This document shows positions 1 through 5,657 of a stretch of DNA of 5,657 bases, in pieces. The position numbers and the translations under genes are program-made. This stretch comes from Legionella sp. Lineage in GTDB: Bacteria > Pseudomonadota > Gammaproteobacteria > Legionellales > Legionellaceae. The notes below the pieces were generated by a model. That model had not been told where the DNA came from, did not search any database, and worked only from the letters and a program-made list of their open reading frames with translations. The first letter of the stretch is position 1. Each line of letters starts with the position of its first letter. The stretch spans positions 1-5,657 of the forward strand of contig SCSO01000104.1 in the NCBI GenBank assembly GCA_004297865.1, written 5' to 3'.

Positions 1-349
1 CTTTCAAACGACGGCCATCTTGGAGAGTGACAGTAATTAAAGTCGCATTACGAATCACATGATCATTAGTGATAATGACTCCATTATTAGGGTCAATAAT
101 GACTCCAGAGCCGATACTCTCAAACTTACGGCCTTTTTCTGGTGCTCTAGGGCTGCGTTTTTCATCTTCTTGAGTCAACGGGACCAAAGTTTCCGGGAGA
201 TAGCCTTGTACCGCCACGTTCACAATGGCTGGCATGACTTTCTTTAATACAGGAGCCAAAGAGGGTATGGGGGCTTCCGTAGCCGCATGGGCTGAAGAAA
301 GCAAAAAAATCAGAAGGGTACTAATGAATAATTTCATACGATTTATCAT
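1..349 (-). CDS. degP: DegP/DegQ (HtrA/Do) family periplasmic serine protease, N-terminal part
   Basis: The first 116 residues of an HtrA-type protease/chaperone, which degrades or refolds misfolded proteins in the periplasm; the gene runs off the left edge. A basic start (MINRMK), a hydrophobic stretch (about 7-19) and SSAHA form a signal peptide, probably cut after Ala22. The mature start PSLAPVLKKVMPAIVNV matches the DegP/DegQ N-terminus. SIGSGVIIDP (78-87) and TNDHV (94-98) are the protease core, with the catalytic His at 97; the catalytic Asp and Ser and the PDZ domains lie outside the window. The LA-loop region (about 50-76) is short, charged and free of cysteine, closer to DegQ than DegP, so DegQ is an equally fair name. 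The start at 349 is chosen for its AAGGA site 8 bases upstream. It begins 4 bases after the pgeF stop, so it is probably co-transcribed and coupled. Family assignment is firm; DegP versus DegQ is not decidable here. Confidence 0.92.
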   Translation of the reverse strand, partial: MINRMKLFISTLLIFLLSSAHAATEAPIPSLAPVLKKVMPAIVNVAVQGYLPETLVPLTQEDEKRSPRAPEKGRKFESIGSGVIIDPNNGVIITNDHVIRNATLITVTLQDGRRLK

Positions 350-353
350 AGTA

Positions 354-1091
354 TTAATCCTTAGGTTGTTCATTAAACCAAATAAGAGTTCCTATTCTAC
401 CTGTTTGTGCAGAACGACGATAGGAATAAAAATCATTTTTAAGCTCAAATGTGCACAAATTGGACTGATAGACATCTTTTACGCCTTTGGAATTGAGTAC
501 TATTTCTGCAATATGAGGTAAATTCGCCAGCCATTTCCCGTTAACTGGTAAAAAGGCATGCTTAGATTCTGGATGTTTATTAGTAAAAGCTTCATATACT
601 TCATCGCCAACTTCATAACATTTTTGGCAAATTGCCGGACCTATCCAGGCCATAATATCGTCAGGTTTATTATGCATTTTGGTTAAACTATTTTCTACAA
701 CCCCATTAAATAGTCCCCGCCAGCCTGCATGAATAGCTGCAATTTCATCGCCTTGAACCGAACAAAGCGTGATAGGAAGACAATCAGCAGTCAGAATTAT
801 TAAAGGGTGTTTGATTGAGCGTGTTACTGCAGCATCAGCATTACGATTAGCCTCTTGTTCTGGGATGACGCAAATATTGCTATGCGTTTGCTCTAACCAT
901 ACGGGGTCGCCGGGTAATTGTAGACTTTCTTTTAAAAACTGTCGGTTTTGCTCAACATGCTGCGGTTCATCGCCGACATGAGTACCTAAATTATTATGAC
1001 CATAAGGACCTTGGCTAAACCCTGATAAACGTGTGGTACTTAAAGCACTGATATTTTTTGGGGCAGGCCAATTGGCTTTATTCGTGGTCAT
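354..1091 (-). CDS. pgeF: PgeF/YfiH (laccase-domain, DUF152) peptidoglycan editing factor
   Basis: A 245-residue cytoplasmic protein, the usual family length, aligning throughout with E. coli YfiH. The three metal-ligand motifs are intact: WLEQTH (His70), LTADCLP (Cys104) and IHAGWRG (His121). The C-terminal FYSYRR and GRIGTLIW motifs are also present. Known for the family: E. coli PgeF removes wrongly incorporated L-Ser from UDP-MurNAc peptide precursors, and homologues have been described as purine nucleoside phosphorylases and as polyphenol oxidases. Which activity dominates here cannot be read from sequence. The ATG at 1091 places the conserved Trp at residue 8, close to its E. coli position, and has a weak GGA 8 bases upstream; ATG 1100 (three residues more) is a real alternative, and the frame is open to 1130. 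It overlaps the end of rluD by 14 bases, the classic rluD-yfiH pairing. A CxxC (Cys155, Cys158) sits after GPAI, where E. coli has none. Confidence 0.95.
   Translation of the reverse strand: MTTNKANWPAPKNISALSTTRLSGFSQGPYGHNNLGTHVGDEPQHVEQNRQFLKESLQLPGDPVWLEQTHSNICVIPEQEANRNADAAVTRSIKHPLIILTADCLPITLCSVQGDEIAAIHAGWRGLFNGVVENSLTKMHNKPDDIMAWIGPAICQKCYEVGDEVYEAFTNKHPESKHAFLPVNGKWLANLPHIAEIVLNSKGVKDVYQSNLCTFELKNDFYSYRRSAQTGRIGTLIWFNEQPKD
358..362 (-). promoter_or_regulatory. Ribosome binding site of the DegP/DegQ gene
   Basis: AAGGA on the minus strand, 8 bases before the ATG at 349 and lying inside the last codons of pgeF. It is among the clearest Shine-Dalgarno sites in the window. It decides the start at ATG 349 over the in-frame ATG at 337. 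Its position inside pgeF fits translational coupling. Confidence 0.7.
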
Positions 1092-2046
1092 TGGTGTCAT
1101 CCAAAGTTTTGAGTAATAATGCAAAATCATCCGGTATAGGTGCTGTAAATGTCAATTCTTCTTCGGTTTCTGGATGTAAAAAAGCAATATATTGTGCATG
1201 TAAAGCTTGGCGTTTAAATTCTTGTAAGATTTGACGCAATTCTTCGGTAGCTTCGGCAGGAAAACGCATGCGCCCACCATAGAGCTGATCGCCTACAATG
1301 GGATGATGGATATGCTCTAAATGCACCCGAATTTGATGGGTACGTCCTGTGAGCAAATTAACATCCAAGAGAGTAAAATGACCATATTGCTTCTGCACAC
1401 TATAATGGGTAACGGCTTCTCTTCCTTGATTCACTACTGCCATTTTCAAACGATTACGTGGATGTCTGCCAAATTCAGTTTCTATAGTGCCTCCGGCAAT
1501 AACATGACCTTGTACTAAAGCCAGATACTGTCGATCAATTTCCCTAGCTTGCATTTGTCGAATCAAGGCTGTGTGGGCGGTTAAAGTTTTTGCTACGATC
1601 AACAAGCCGGTAGTGTCCTTATCTAAACGATGGATAATTCCAGCTCGGGGTAAATGCTGTAAGCTTGGCGCATGATGTAATAGGGCATTTACGAGAGTAT
1701 GTTCGCGATTTCCTGCTCCAGGATGAACCACCAACCCCGCTGGTTTATTGACTACCAACACGTGTTGATCTTCATACACTATATCCAAGGGAATATCTTC
1801 AGCCTGACAAGCATGAAAATGACTGTCTTCAGGGGTGTATTCAACGTTAAGCTTAATTTTATCTTCGCCAAGAGTCTTATCTTTGGGTTTACACGCTTTG
1901 CCATTCAGTTGCACAGCCCCAGCTTTAATCCATGTGCTGATCAAGGAACGGGAATATTGCGGTAATAATTGCGCAAGGACGGCATCAAGACGTTGCCCAT
2001 GTAATTCTCTGGGCACCGTCAATTCTTGTTGTATATGTTCAGTCAT
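1078..2046 (-). CDS. rluD: 23S rRNA pseudouridine synthase RluD
   Basis: A 322-residue member of the RluA/RluD pseudouridine synthase family, close to the length of E. coli RluD. An N-terminal S4-like RNA-binding domain (about 18-70, RLDAVLAQLLPQYSRS) precedes the catalytic domain. The catalytic domain shows KPAGLVVHPG (101-110), IIHRLDKDTTGLL (137-149) with the catalytic Asp at 142, and GRTHQIRVHL (234-243). RluD makes the pseudouridines of helix 69 of 23S rRNA (U1911, U1915 and U1917 in E. coli), needed for subunit assembly and translation termination. The S4 domain and the immediate downstream pgeF favour RluD over RluA or RluC. The ATG directly follows the miaB stop codon with no base between, and no good Shine-Dalgarno is visible (only GAG about 15 bases upstream), so translation is probably coupled to miaB. 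Confidence 0.95.
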   Translation of the reverse strand: MTEHIQQELTVPRELHGQRLDAVLAQLLPQYSRSLISTWIKAGAVQLNGKACKPKDKTLGEDKIKLNVEYTPEDSHFHACQAEDIPLDIVYEDQHVLVVNKPAGLVVHPGAGNREHTLVNALLHHAPSLQHLPRAGIIHRLDKDTTGLLIVAKTLTAHTALIRQMQAREIDRQYLALVQGHVIAGGTIETEFGRHPRNRLKMAVVNQGREAVTHYSVQKQYGHFTLLDVNLLTGRTHQIRVHLEHIHHPIVGDQLYGGRMRFPAEATEELRQILQEFKRQALHAQYIAFLHPETEEELTFTAPIPDDFALLLKTLDDTNDHE

Positions 2047-3390
2047 TTAGGCGGGTTGCATCTCAGTTAATCGTGCACGTAAGGAGTTAGGTAGAGCATC
2101 GGTAATCTGCACTTCTACAAATTGTCCAACCAATTCAGCGGCACCATCAAAGTTCACCACACGATTACATTCTGTGCGACCAGCTAATTGTTGTGCATCT
2201 TTCTTAGAAAAACCGGTGACCAAAAGGCGCTGTTTACTACCAATCATTGATTCACTATAACGTGAGGATTGTAATAAAAGCCTATTCTGTAAGATTTGTA
2301 AACGTTGCTTTTTCACTTCCATAGGGGTTTCATCGACCAAATTCGCCGCAGGTGTTCCTGGTCTTGGACTGTAGATAAAGCTAAAAGACACATCAAAGCC
2401 AATTTCATGCACTAAATCCATAGTGTCTTGGAAGTCTTTATCGGTTTCACCAGGAAAGCCAACGATAATGTCTGTGGATAAACGAATATCTGGACGCACT
2501 TTACGTAGTTTTCTAATCTTGGATTTAAATTCTAAAGCCGTATAGCCTCGTTTCATCATACCTAAAATGCGATCGGAGCCACTTTGTACTGGTAAATGCA
2601 AATGATTAGCTAATTCAGGAACTTCAGCATAGGCATTAATTAGGTTATCAGAGAATGCTAAAGGGTGTGAGGTAGTGAAGCGAATTCGTCCTATACCTTC
2701 AATGGCAGCGACGTAGTGAATTAATAAAGCTAAATCGGCGATATCACCGTTGTCCATTAACCCACGGTAATCATTGACATTTTGACCTAATAAATTGATC
2801 TCTCTTACCCCTTGTGCGGCTAACTGAAAGCATTCAGCTAAGACGTCGTCAAAAGGTCGGCTAATTTCTTCACCACGGGTGTATGGAACTACACAGAAAC
2901 TACAATATTTACTGCAGCCTTCCATGATAGAAACAAAGGCCGTTGGTCCTTCAGCCCGCGGGGCAGGGAGGTGATCAAATTTTTCAATTTCTGGAAAACT
3001 AATATCGACAACTGGCTTTTTCTTTTCTAAGCGCTCATTTAAAAGTGCGGGCAGTCTATGTAAGGTTTGTGGGCCAAACACCATATCGACAAAAGGGGCT
3101 CTTTTAATAATTTCAGCACCTTCTTGACTGGCTACACAACCACCTACACCAATGACTACGTGAGGATTTTTCTTTTTGTATTCACGCCATTGCCCCAGTT
3201 GGGAGAACACTTTTTCCTGGGCTTTTTCTCGAATGGAACAGGTGTTTAAAAGGATAACATCTGCTTCTTCAACATTCTCGGTTTTGACTAATCCATGCGA
3301 GGCTTGCAATACTTCAATCATTTTAGATGAATCATACTCATTCATCTGACAGCCGTTGGTTTTTACATATATCTTCTTAAACATAGTCAT
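2047..3390 (-). CDS. miaB: tRNA-2-methylthio-N6-isopentenyladenosine synthase MiaB
   Basis: A 447-residue radical SAM methylthiotransferase that converts i6A37 to ms2i6A37 in tRNAs reading codons that begin with U. Domain order is as expected. The N-terminal MTTase domain binds the second 4Fe-4S cluster through Cys14 (TNGCQMNEYDSSKM), Cys51 (LLNTCSIREKA) and Cys85 (GGCVAS). The radical SAM domain carries CSKYCSFC (Cys159, Cys163, Cys166), followed by VVPYTRG, LLGQNVNDYRG, HLPVQSGSD and TDIIVGFPGET. A TRAM domain runs from about 380 to the end. The NEYDSSKM and NVNDY forms, with SIREKA, mark MiaB rather than RimO or MtaB. The start at 3390 adds only Met-Thr to a second ATG at 3384; no strong ribosome site separates them. 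It heads the coupled set miaB-rluD-pgeF-protease, and is not followed by ybeZ-ybeY as in E. coli. All six cluster cysteines are present, so it should be active. Confidence 0.97.
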   Translation of the reverse strand: MTMFKKIYVKTNGCQMNEYDSSKMIEVLQASHGLVKTENVEEADVILLNTCSIREKAQEKVFSQLGQWREYKKKNPHVVIGVGGCVASQEGAEIIKRAPFVDMVFGPQTLHRLPALLNERLEKKKPVVDISFPEIEKFDHLPAPRAEGPTAFVSIMEGCSKYCSFCVVPYTRGEEISRPFDDVLAECFQLAAQGVREINLLGQNVNDYRGLMDNGDIADLALLIHYVAAIEGIGRIRFTTSHPLAFSDNLINAYAEVPELANHLHLPVQSGSDRILGMMKRGYTALEFKSKIRKLRKVRPDIRLSTDIIVGFPGETDKDFQDTMDLVHEIGFDVSFSFIYSPRPGTPAANLVDETPMEVKKQRLQILQNRLLLQSSRYSESMIGSKQRLLVTGFSKKDAQQLAGRTECNRVVNFDGAAELVGQFVEVQITDALPNSLRARLTEMQPA

Positions 3391-3440
3391 TCTGCTTACA
3401 ACTTATATAAAACGCGTATTATTCCACTATTGGACACTTT
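3391..3440 (-). promoter_or_regulatory. Possible weak promoter ahead of miaB
   Basis: The 36-base gap between the MFS stop and miaB is AT-rich. On the minus strand it contains TATATAAG (3409-3402), a fair -10 candidate, but no recognisable -35 box at the right distance. It lies 10-20 bases before the miaB ATG, which would give a very short leader. It may be an internal promoter that lets miaB and the genes after it be expressed without the MFS gene. This is inference from one box only. Confidence 0.25.
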
Positions 3441-4728
3441 GGCAATAGGTTTCTTTGATTTTCGGTAAAATAATCAAAGCGATAACCATACCCAAAGGTA
3501 ATAAAGCCAAAGCACTTTGATAAGCTATTAAGGGGTAAATTCTAACGGTACCTGCCATTTCACCTTGCCACATTTTATCGAGAATATAACCAATTAAGGG
3601 TTGCGCCAATGCGATACCGACCATGTTCATCATATTCATAAAACTTAAACCAGTAGCAACGTATTTTTTATTACACAGTTCTTTTGCTACCGAAAAGGCA
3701 GGTAAGAATCCTGCAGAGAAAAATCCGAAAATAAATAATAACAACTCAATTGCTAAAGACGATTTAATAGGAGCGAAAATAAACAAGCTCGAGCAGATCA
3801 GCGCACCTAAGGCACCCAAATACATAGGTGGTTTGCGCAAACCGATACGATTGGAGAAAATACCCCATAATGGACTAGCAATAGCCCAGCCGATGAAAAC
3901 TAAGGAAATATAGTTTGCTGCAGTAGACTTAGCAATAGACATTTTGGTCATAAGGAAAGGCACTCCCCATAAACCGCAAAACACTGGTGTAGCCATGTAA
4001 ATTAAACCACCATAAATGGCAACCATCCATAATTGTTTATTTTTGATCAATGCCAATAAGCTAGGTAGTAAATGCTCTTCTTCTGCCAAAGCATGAGTAT
4101 GTACAGGGGGAGTGTAGTTTTTGGGGGTATCTTTGGCGATTAAAAACAACAATATGGCTATAATGATACCAATACAGCCCATAAGAATCATACTTTGACG
4201 CCAACCAAAGGTGTCTACTAATAAAGCAAGAGGGGCTTCACCGCCAATAGCGCCCATCATGCCTATAGTCACCATTAAACCAGTTAATAGAGCAAACCGC
4301 TGCGCGGGAAACCAATTCGCGGCTAATTTCATAGATCCAACTGCAGCAAATGCAGAGCCAAAACCAATCATCAATCGAGCAAGACAAGCCATGAAAAAAT
4401 TATCAGTCATGCCAAAAGCGATGGTGCTCACTGCACAAACCAAAGTGGCTATAGTCAGCAATCGACGCGGACCAAAGTAATCCATCATTACTCCGCCCGG
4501 TAATTGCATAATGGCATAGGAATAAAAATAAATACCCGACAAAATGCCCAAAGTTTGGCTAGTTACCGAAAAATCGCGCATTAATTCATTACTCATTACA
4601 CTAGGCGAGACCTGCAGTAAACACTCATAGAAATAAAATACACAAGCTAATCCCCACACAATCCATGGAGTAAAAGAGCGAGTTTCGGGACTGTTTATTG
4701 AATCAATATGGGAGTTATAATGAGCCAT
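3427..4728 (-). CDS. MFS transporter, 12 membrane segments, substrate unknown
   Basis: A 433-residue inner-membrane secondary transporter. About twelve hydrophobic segments are visible: six before a hydrophilic His/Glu-rich central loop (about 199-232) and six after it. The loop between segments 2 and 3 carries the MFS signature GVMMDYFGPRR (79-89), with Asp83, Gly86 and Arg88-Arg89 in place. Segment 1 (FYFYECLLQVSPSVM) and segment 2 (GIYFYSYAIMQLPGG) resemble transporters common in Legionella, Coxiella and Francisella, including the Pht group, of which PhtA (threonine) and PhtJ (valine) import amino acids. Applying such a substrate here is inference; a sugar-acid or other anion porter is not excluded. 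The start at 4728 is chosen because AGGAG lies 12 bases upstream; the frame is open to 4839, but that would add 37 uncharacteristic residues and overrun the candidate promoter. It ends 36 bases before miaB with no convincing terminator. Confidence 0.9.
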   Translation of the reverse strand: MAHYNSHIDSINSPETRSFTPWIVWGLACVFYFYECLLQVSPSVMSNELMRDFSVTSQTLGILSGIYFYSYAIMQLPGGVMMDYFGPRRLLTIATLVCAVSTIAFGMTDNFFMACLARLMIGFGSAFAAVGSMKLAANWFPAQRFALLTGLMVTIGMMGAIGGEAPLALLVDTFGWRQSMILMGCIGIIIAILLFLIAKDTPKNYTPPVHTHALAEEEHLLPSLLALIKNKQLWMVAIYGGLIYMATPVFCGLWGVPFLMTKMSIAKSTAANYISLVFIGWAIASPLWGIFSNRIGLRKPPMYLGALGALICSSLFIFAPIKSSLAIELLLFIFGFFSAGFLPAFSVAKELCNKKYVATGLSFMNMMNMVGIALAQPLIGYILDKMWQGEMAGTVRIYPLIAYQSALALLPLGMVIALIILPKIKETYCQSVQ

Positions 4729-4740
4729 TGTTAAAAAAAT

Positions 4741-4745
4741 CTCCT
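4741..4745 (-). promoter_or_regulatory. Ribosome binding site of the MFS gene
   Basis: AGGAG on the minus strand, 12 bases before the ATG at 4728, separated by a T-rich spacer. The spacing is a little long, but this is a near-consensus Shine-Dalgarno. It decides the start against the upstream in-frame ATG at 4839. Confidence 0.65.
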
Positions 4746-4796
4746 GAAGACCTAGATAAATTGAATTCGTGGGTTTATTTTGCCTTAATTGGTAGA

Positions 4797-4826
4797 AATA
4801 TAACTTATTTACGCGAATCAATGCAA
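4797..4826 (-). promoter_or_regulatory. Candidate sigma70-type promoter for the MFS gene
   Basis: On the minus strand TTGCAT (4826-4821) and TATATT (4802-4797) are separated by 18 bases. The -35 matches TTGACA at 4 of 6 positions and the -10 matches TATAAT at 5 of 6. Transcription would start near 4790, leaving a leader of about 60 bases before the MFS ATG that contains the AGGAG site. In such AT-rich DNA, chance matches are common, so this is a reasonable but unproven call. Confidence 0.45.
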
Positions 4827-4932
4827 TTTTTTTAGACACAAAGTTGAATACTACGGTAACACAGTAGAAAATAAAAAAGAAGGTTCAGTAAATTAAAAAT
4901 TGTGGTTTTGGCCTAGTTTATAAATTCTAATG

Positions 4933-4956
4933 TATGTTGGGTCGAGACCCAACATA
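4933..4956 (-). terminator. Strong palindromic hairpin after the L,D-transpeptidase gene (terminator stem or REP-like element)
   Basis: Two perfectly complementary 11-base arms (TATGTTGGGTC at 4933-4943 and its complement at 4946-4956) flank the two bases GA. It begins 5 bases past the stop codon of the transpeptidase, the usual place for an intrinsic terminator. The bases that follow on the minus strand (CATTAGAATTTA) are AT-rich but not a true U-run, so Rho-independent ending would be weak. As the arms are symmetrical, it works equally on either strand. The GTTGGGT core resembles small REP-like palindromes scattered in many proteobacterial genomes. Terminator, mRNA 3' end protection and solo repeat are all possible. 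The rest of the gap (4729-4932) holds only the promoter and ribosome site of the MFS gene; I see no RNA gene there. Confidence 0.55.
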
Positions 4957-4961
4957 AAGAC

Positions 4962-5657
4962 TTAATCATCATTTGCGGCGGTTTGGTTATCAGGAGCATC
5001 CAAAACAACTCTGGTACCCGTCATTCCATCTCCAGGAACATCAATGAACTCCTCATTTAACCAACGAGCATCTTCGATGAACATGCGTACGCAACCATGG
5101 CTTGCTCTATAGCCGGGGACTTCGTAACTACCATGTAAAGCGTAGCCGCGAAAGAAGTGCATGCAATAAGGCATGAGTGCACCACCGCTTTCTCCATTAG
5201 CTCGTCTTGGGAAGACTGTCGATACGCAATCTATGTCTTGTTTACGAATAATACGAAAAGCACCGGTAGGGGTTCCGCAACCGCCCTTTACATTACATTG
5301 ACCAATACCTGAAGAAATAGGACCCCACCAAAGAAGCTCTCCATCAGGATCATAAGCTCCCCAAGCTAATTTCTTTTGACTAACGAAAATGGTTTTTTCA
5401 CCAGTAGGCTCAATATAACGAGGGAAGGGGGAAACGTCGTAAATAGTCAAACGATCAATGTTTTTAGGTACAGCAATAACCATTCCAGGACGTAGACTAA
5501 TATTCATGCGATTAATACGACGGATAATATCGCGTTCTTCTACATTAGGAAAAAGGTTGTCCCAACTTTCTCCTTTTTTAATCTTCATACAAAAATAATC
5601 GCTGGAATTGCACAAAGTTTCACCATATCGTTGGTGATCGGCATGAGCATACTGAGT
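4962..5657 (-). CDS. L,D-transpeptidase (YkuD domain) with LysM-like N-terminal region, 5' end missing
   Basis: 231 visible residues; the frame stays open to the right edge, so the true start is outside the window. The visible start reads TQYAHA then DHQRYGETLC, which looks like the end of a signal peptide with an AHA cleavage site, placing the enzyme in the periplasm. Residues about 22-66 resemble a LysM peptidoglycan-binding unit (KKGESWDNLF, INRMNISLRPGMVIAVP). The YkuD domain follows, with GTPTGAFRI (128-136), His175 in YALHGSYEVPGY, and the catalytic SHGCVR (186-191) with Cys189. This family forms 3-3 peptide cross-links or attaches proteins to peptidoglycan; which one is not readable here. 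Cys16, Cys23, Cys121, Cys127, Cys144 and Cys165 are six further cysteines, possibly disulfide-paired. An apparent TTG start at 5615 is not credible, since it would discard the signal peptide. The order of domains resembles Legionella-type homologues. It ends just before a strong hairpin and is probably a separate unit from the MFS gene. Confidence 0.93.
   Translation of the reverse strand, partial: TQYAHADHQRYGETLCNSSDYFCMKIKKGESWDNLFPNVEERDIIRRINRMNISLRPGMVIAVPKNIDRLTIYDVSPFPRYIEPTGEKTIFVSQKKLAWGAYDPDGELLWWGPISSGIGQCNVKGGCGTPTGAFRIIRKQDIDCVSTVFPRRANGESGGALMPYCMHFFRGYALHGSYEVPGYRASHGCVRMFIEDARWLNEEFIDVPGDGMTGTRVVLDAPDNQTAANDD

Noticed and set aside
225..521. Plus-strand open frame over the pgeF end and the protease start
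   Set aside because: It is antisense to two well-recognised genes, and its predicted protein shows no family features.
1092..1130. PgeF start at the ATG at 1130
   Set aside because: It would add 13 residues not typical of YfiH proteins and enlarge the overlap with rluD; ATG 1091, or possibly 1100, fits the family better.
3427..3448. Inverted repeat CTATTG/CAATAG at the end of the MFS gene as a terminator
   Set aside because: The stem is only 6 weak pairs with a 10-base loop, it includes the stop codon, and no T-run follows on the minus strand.
3623..3913. Plus-strand open frames inside the MFS gene (also 4211-4480)
   Set aside because: They are antisense shadows of membrane-segment codons, with no ribosome site or recognisable product.
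4729..4839. N-terminal extension of the MFS protein from the ATG at 4839
   Set aside because: The 37 extra residues are unlike MFS N-termini, no ribosome site precedes 4839, the extension would cover the candidate promoter, and AGGAG sits before the ATG at 4728.
4930..4965. Tiny 11-codon plus-strand frame running through the palindrome
   Set aside because: It is explained by the palindrome itself, with no ribosome site, and ends within the opposing transpeptidase gene.
5613..5615. TTG codon as the start of the L,D-transpeptidase
   Set aside because: The same frame stays open to the right edge and encodes what looks like the end of a signal peptide (AHA), so the gene continues outside the window.
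1..5657. A novel defence, mobile or toxin-antitoxin system
   Set aside because: All coding space is taken by recognisable housekeeping or envelope families; I see no transposase, direct-repeat array, integrase or small paired genes.

Overview
This is an AT-rich stretch of bacterial chromosome. Everything supportable reads on the minus strand, so the biological order runs from right to left. The protein sequences are gammaproteobacterial in character (MiaB, RluD, PgeF and a DegP/DegQ protease). The L,D-transpeptidase with a LysM-like front end and the amino-acid-transporter-like MFS protein resemble those of Legionella/Coxiella-type bacteria. I therefore lean towards Legionellales or a relative, by inference from protein style only.

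Right edge (4962-5657): an L,D-transpeptidase whose start lies outside the window. Five bases after its stop is a strong 24-base palindrome (4933-4956) that looks like a terminator stem or a small REP-like element with a poor U-tract. The gene-free stretch 4729-4961 also carries a candidate sigma70-type promoter and a good Shine-Dalgarno site for the next gene.

Middle and left (1-4728): a tight run of five genes, namely an MFS transporter, miaB, rluD, pgeF and a DegP/DegQ (HtrA) protease cut by the left edge. Spacings are 36 bases between MFS and miaB, zero between miaB and rluD, a 14-base overlap between rluD and pgeF, and 4 bases between pgeF and the protease. From miaB on, this is almost certainly one transcription unit. 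The MFS gene may feed into it, because no convincing terminator separates it from miaB.

Functionally, two genes serve translation (tRNA A37 methylthiolation by MiaB, 23S rRNA helix 69 pseudouridines by RluD). Three act on or guard the cell envelope (PgeF peptidoglycan precursor editing, HtrA periplasmic quality control, L,D-transpeptidase cross-linking or anchoring), and one is an inner-membrane importer. I see no mobile element, CRISPR array, RNA gene or defence system. The window is mostly ordinary housekeeping, and the points worth a second look are the palindrome, the gene order, the coupled junctions and the cysteine-rich transpeptidase.
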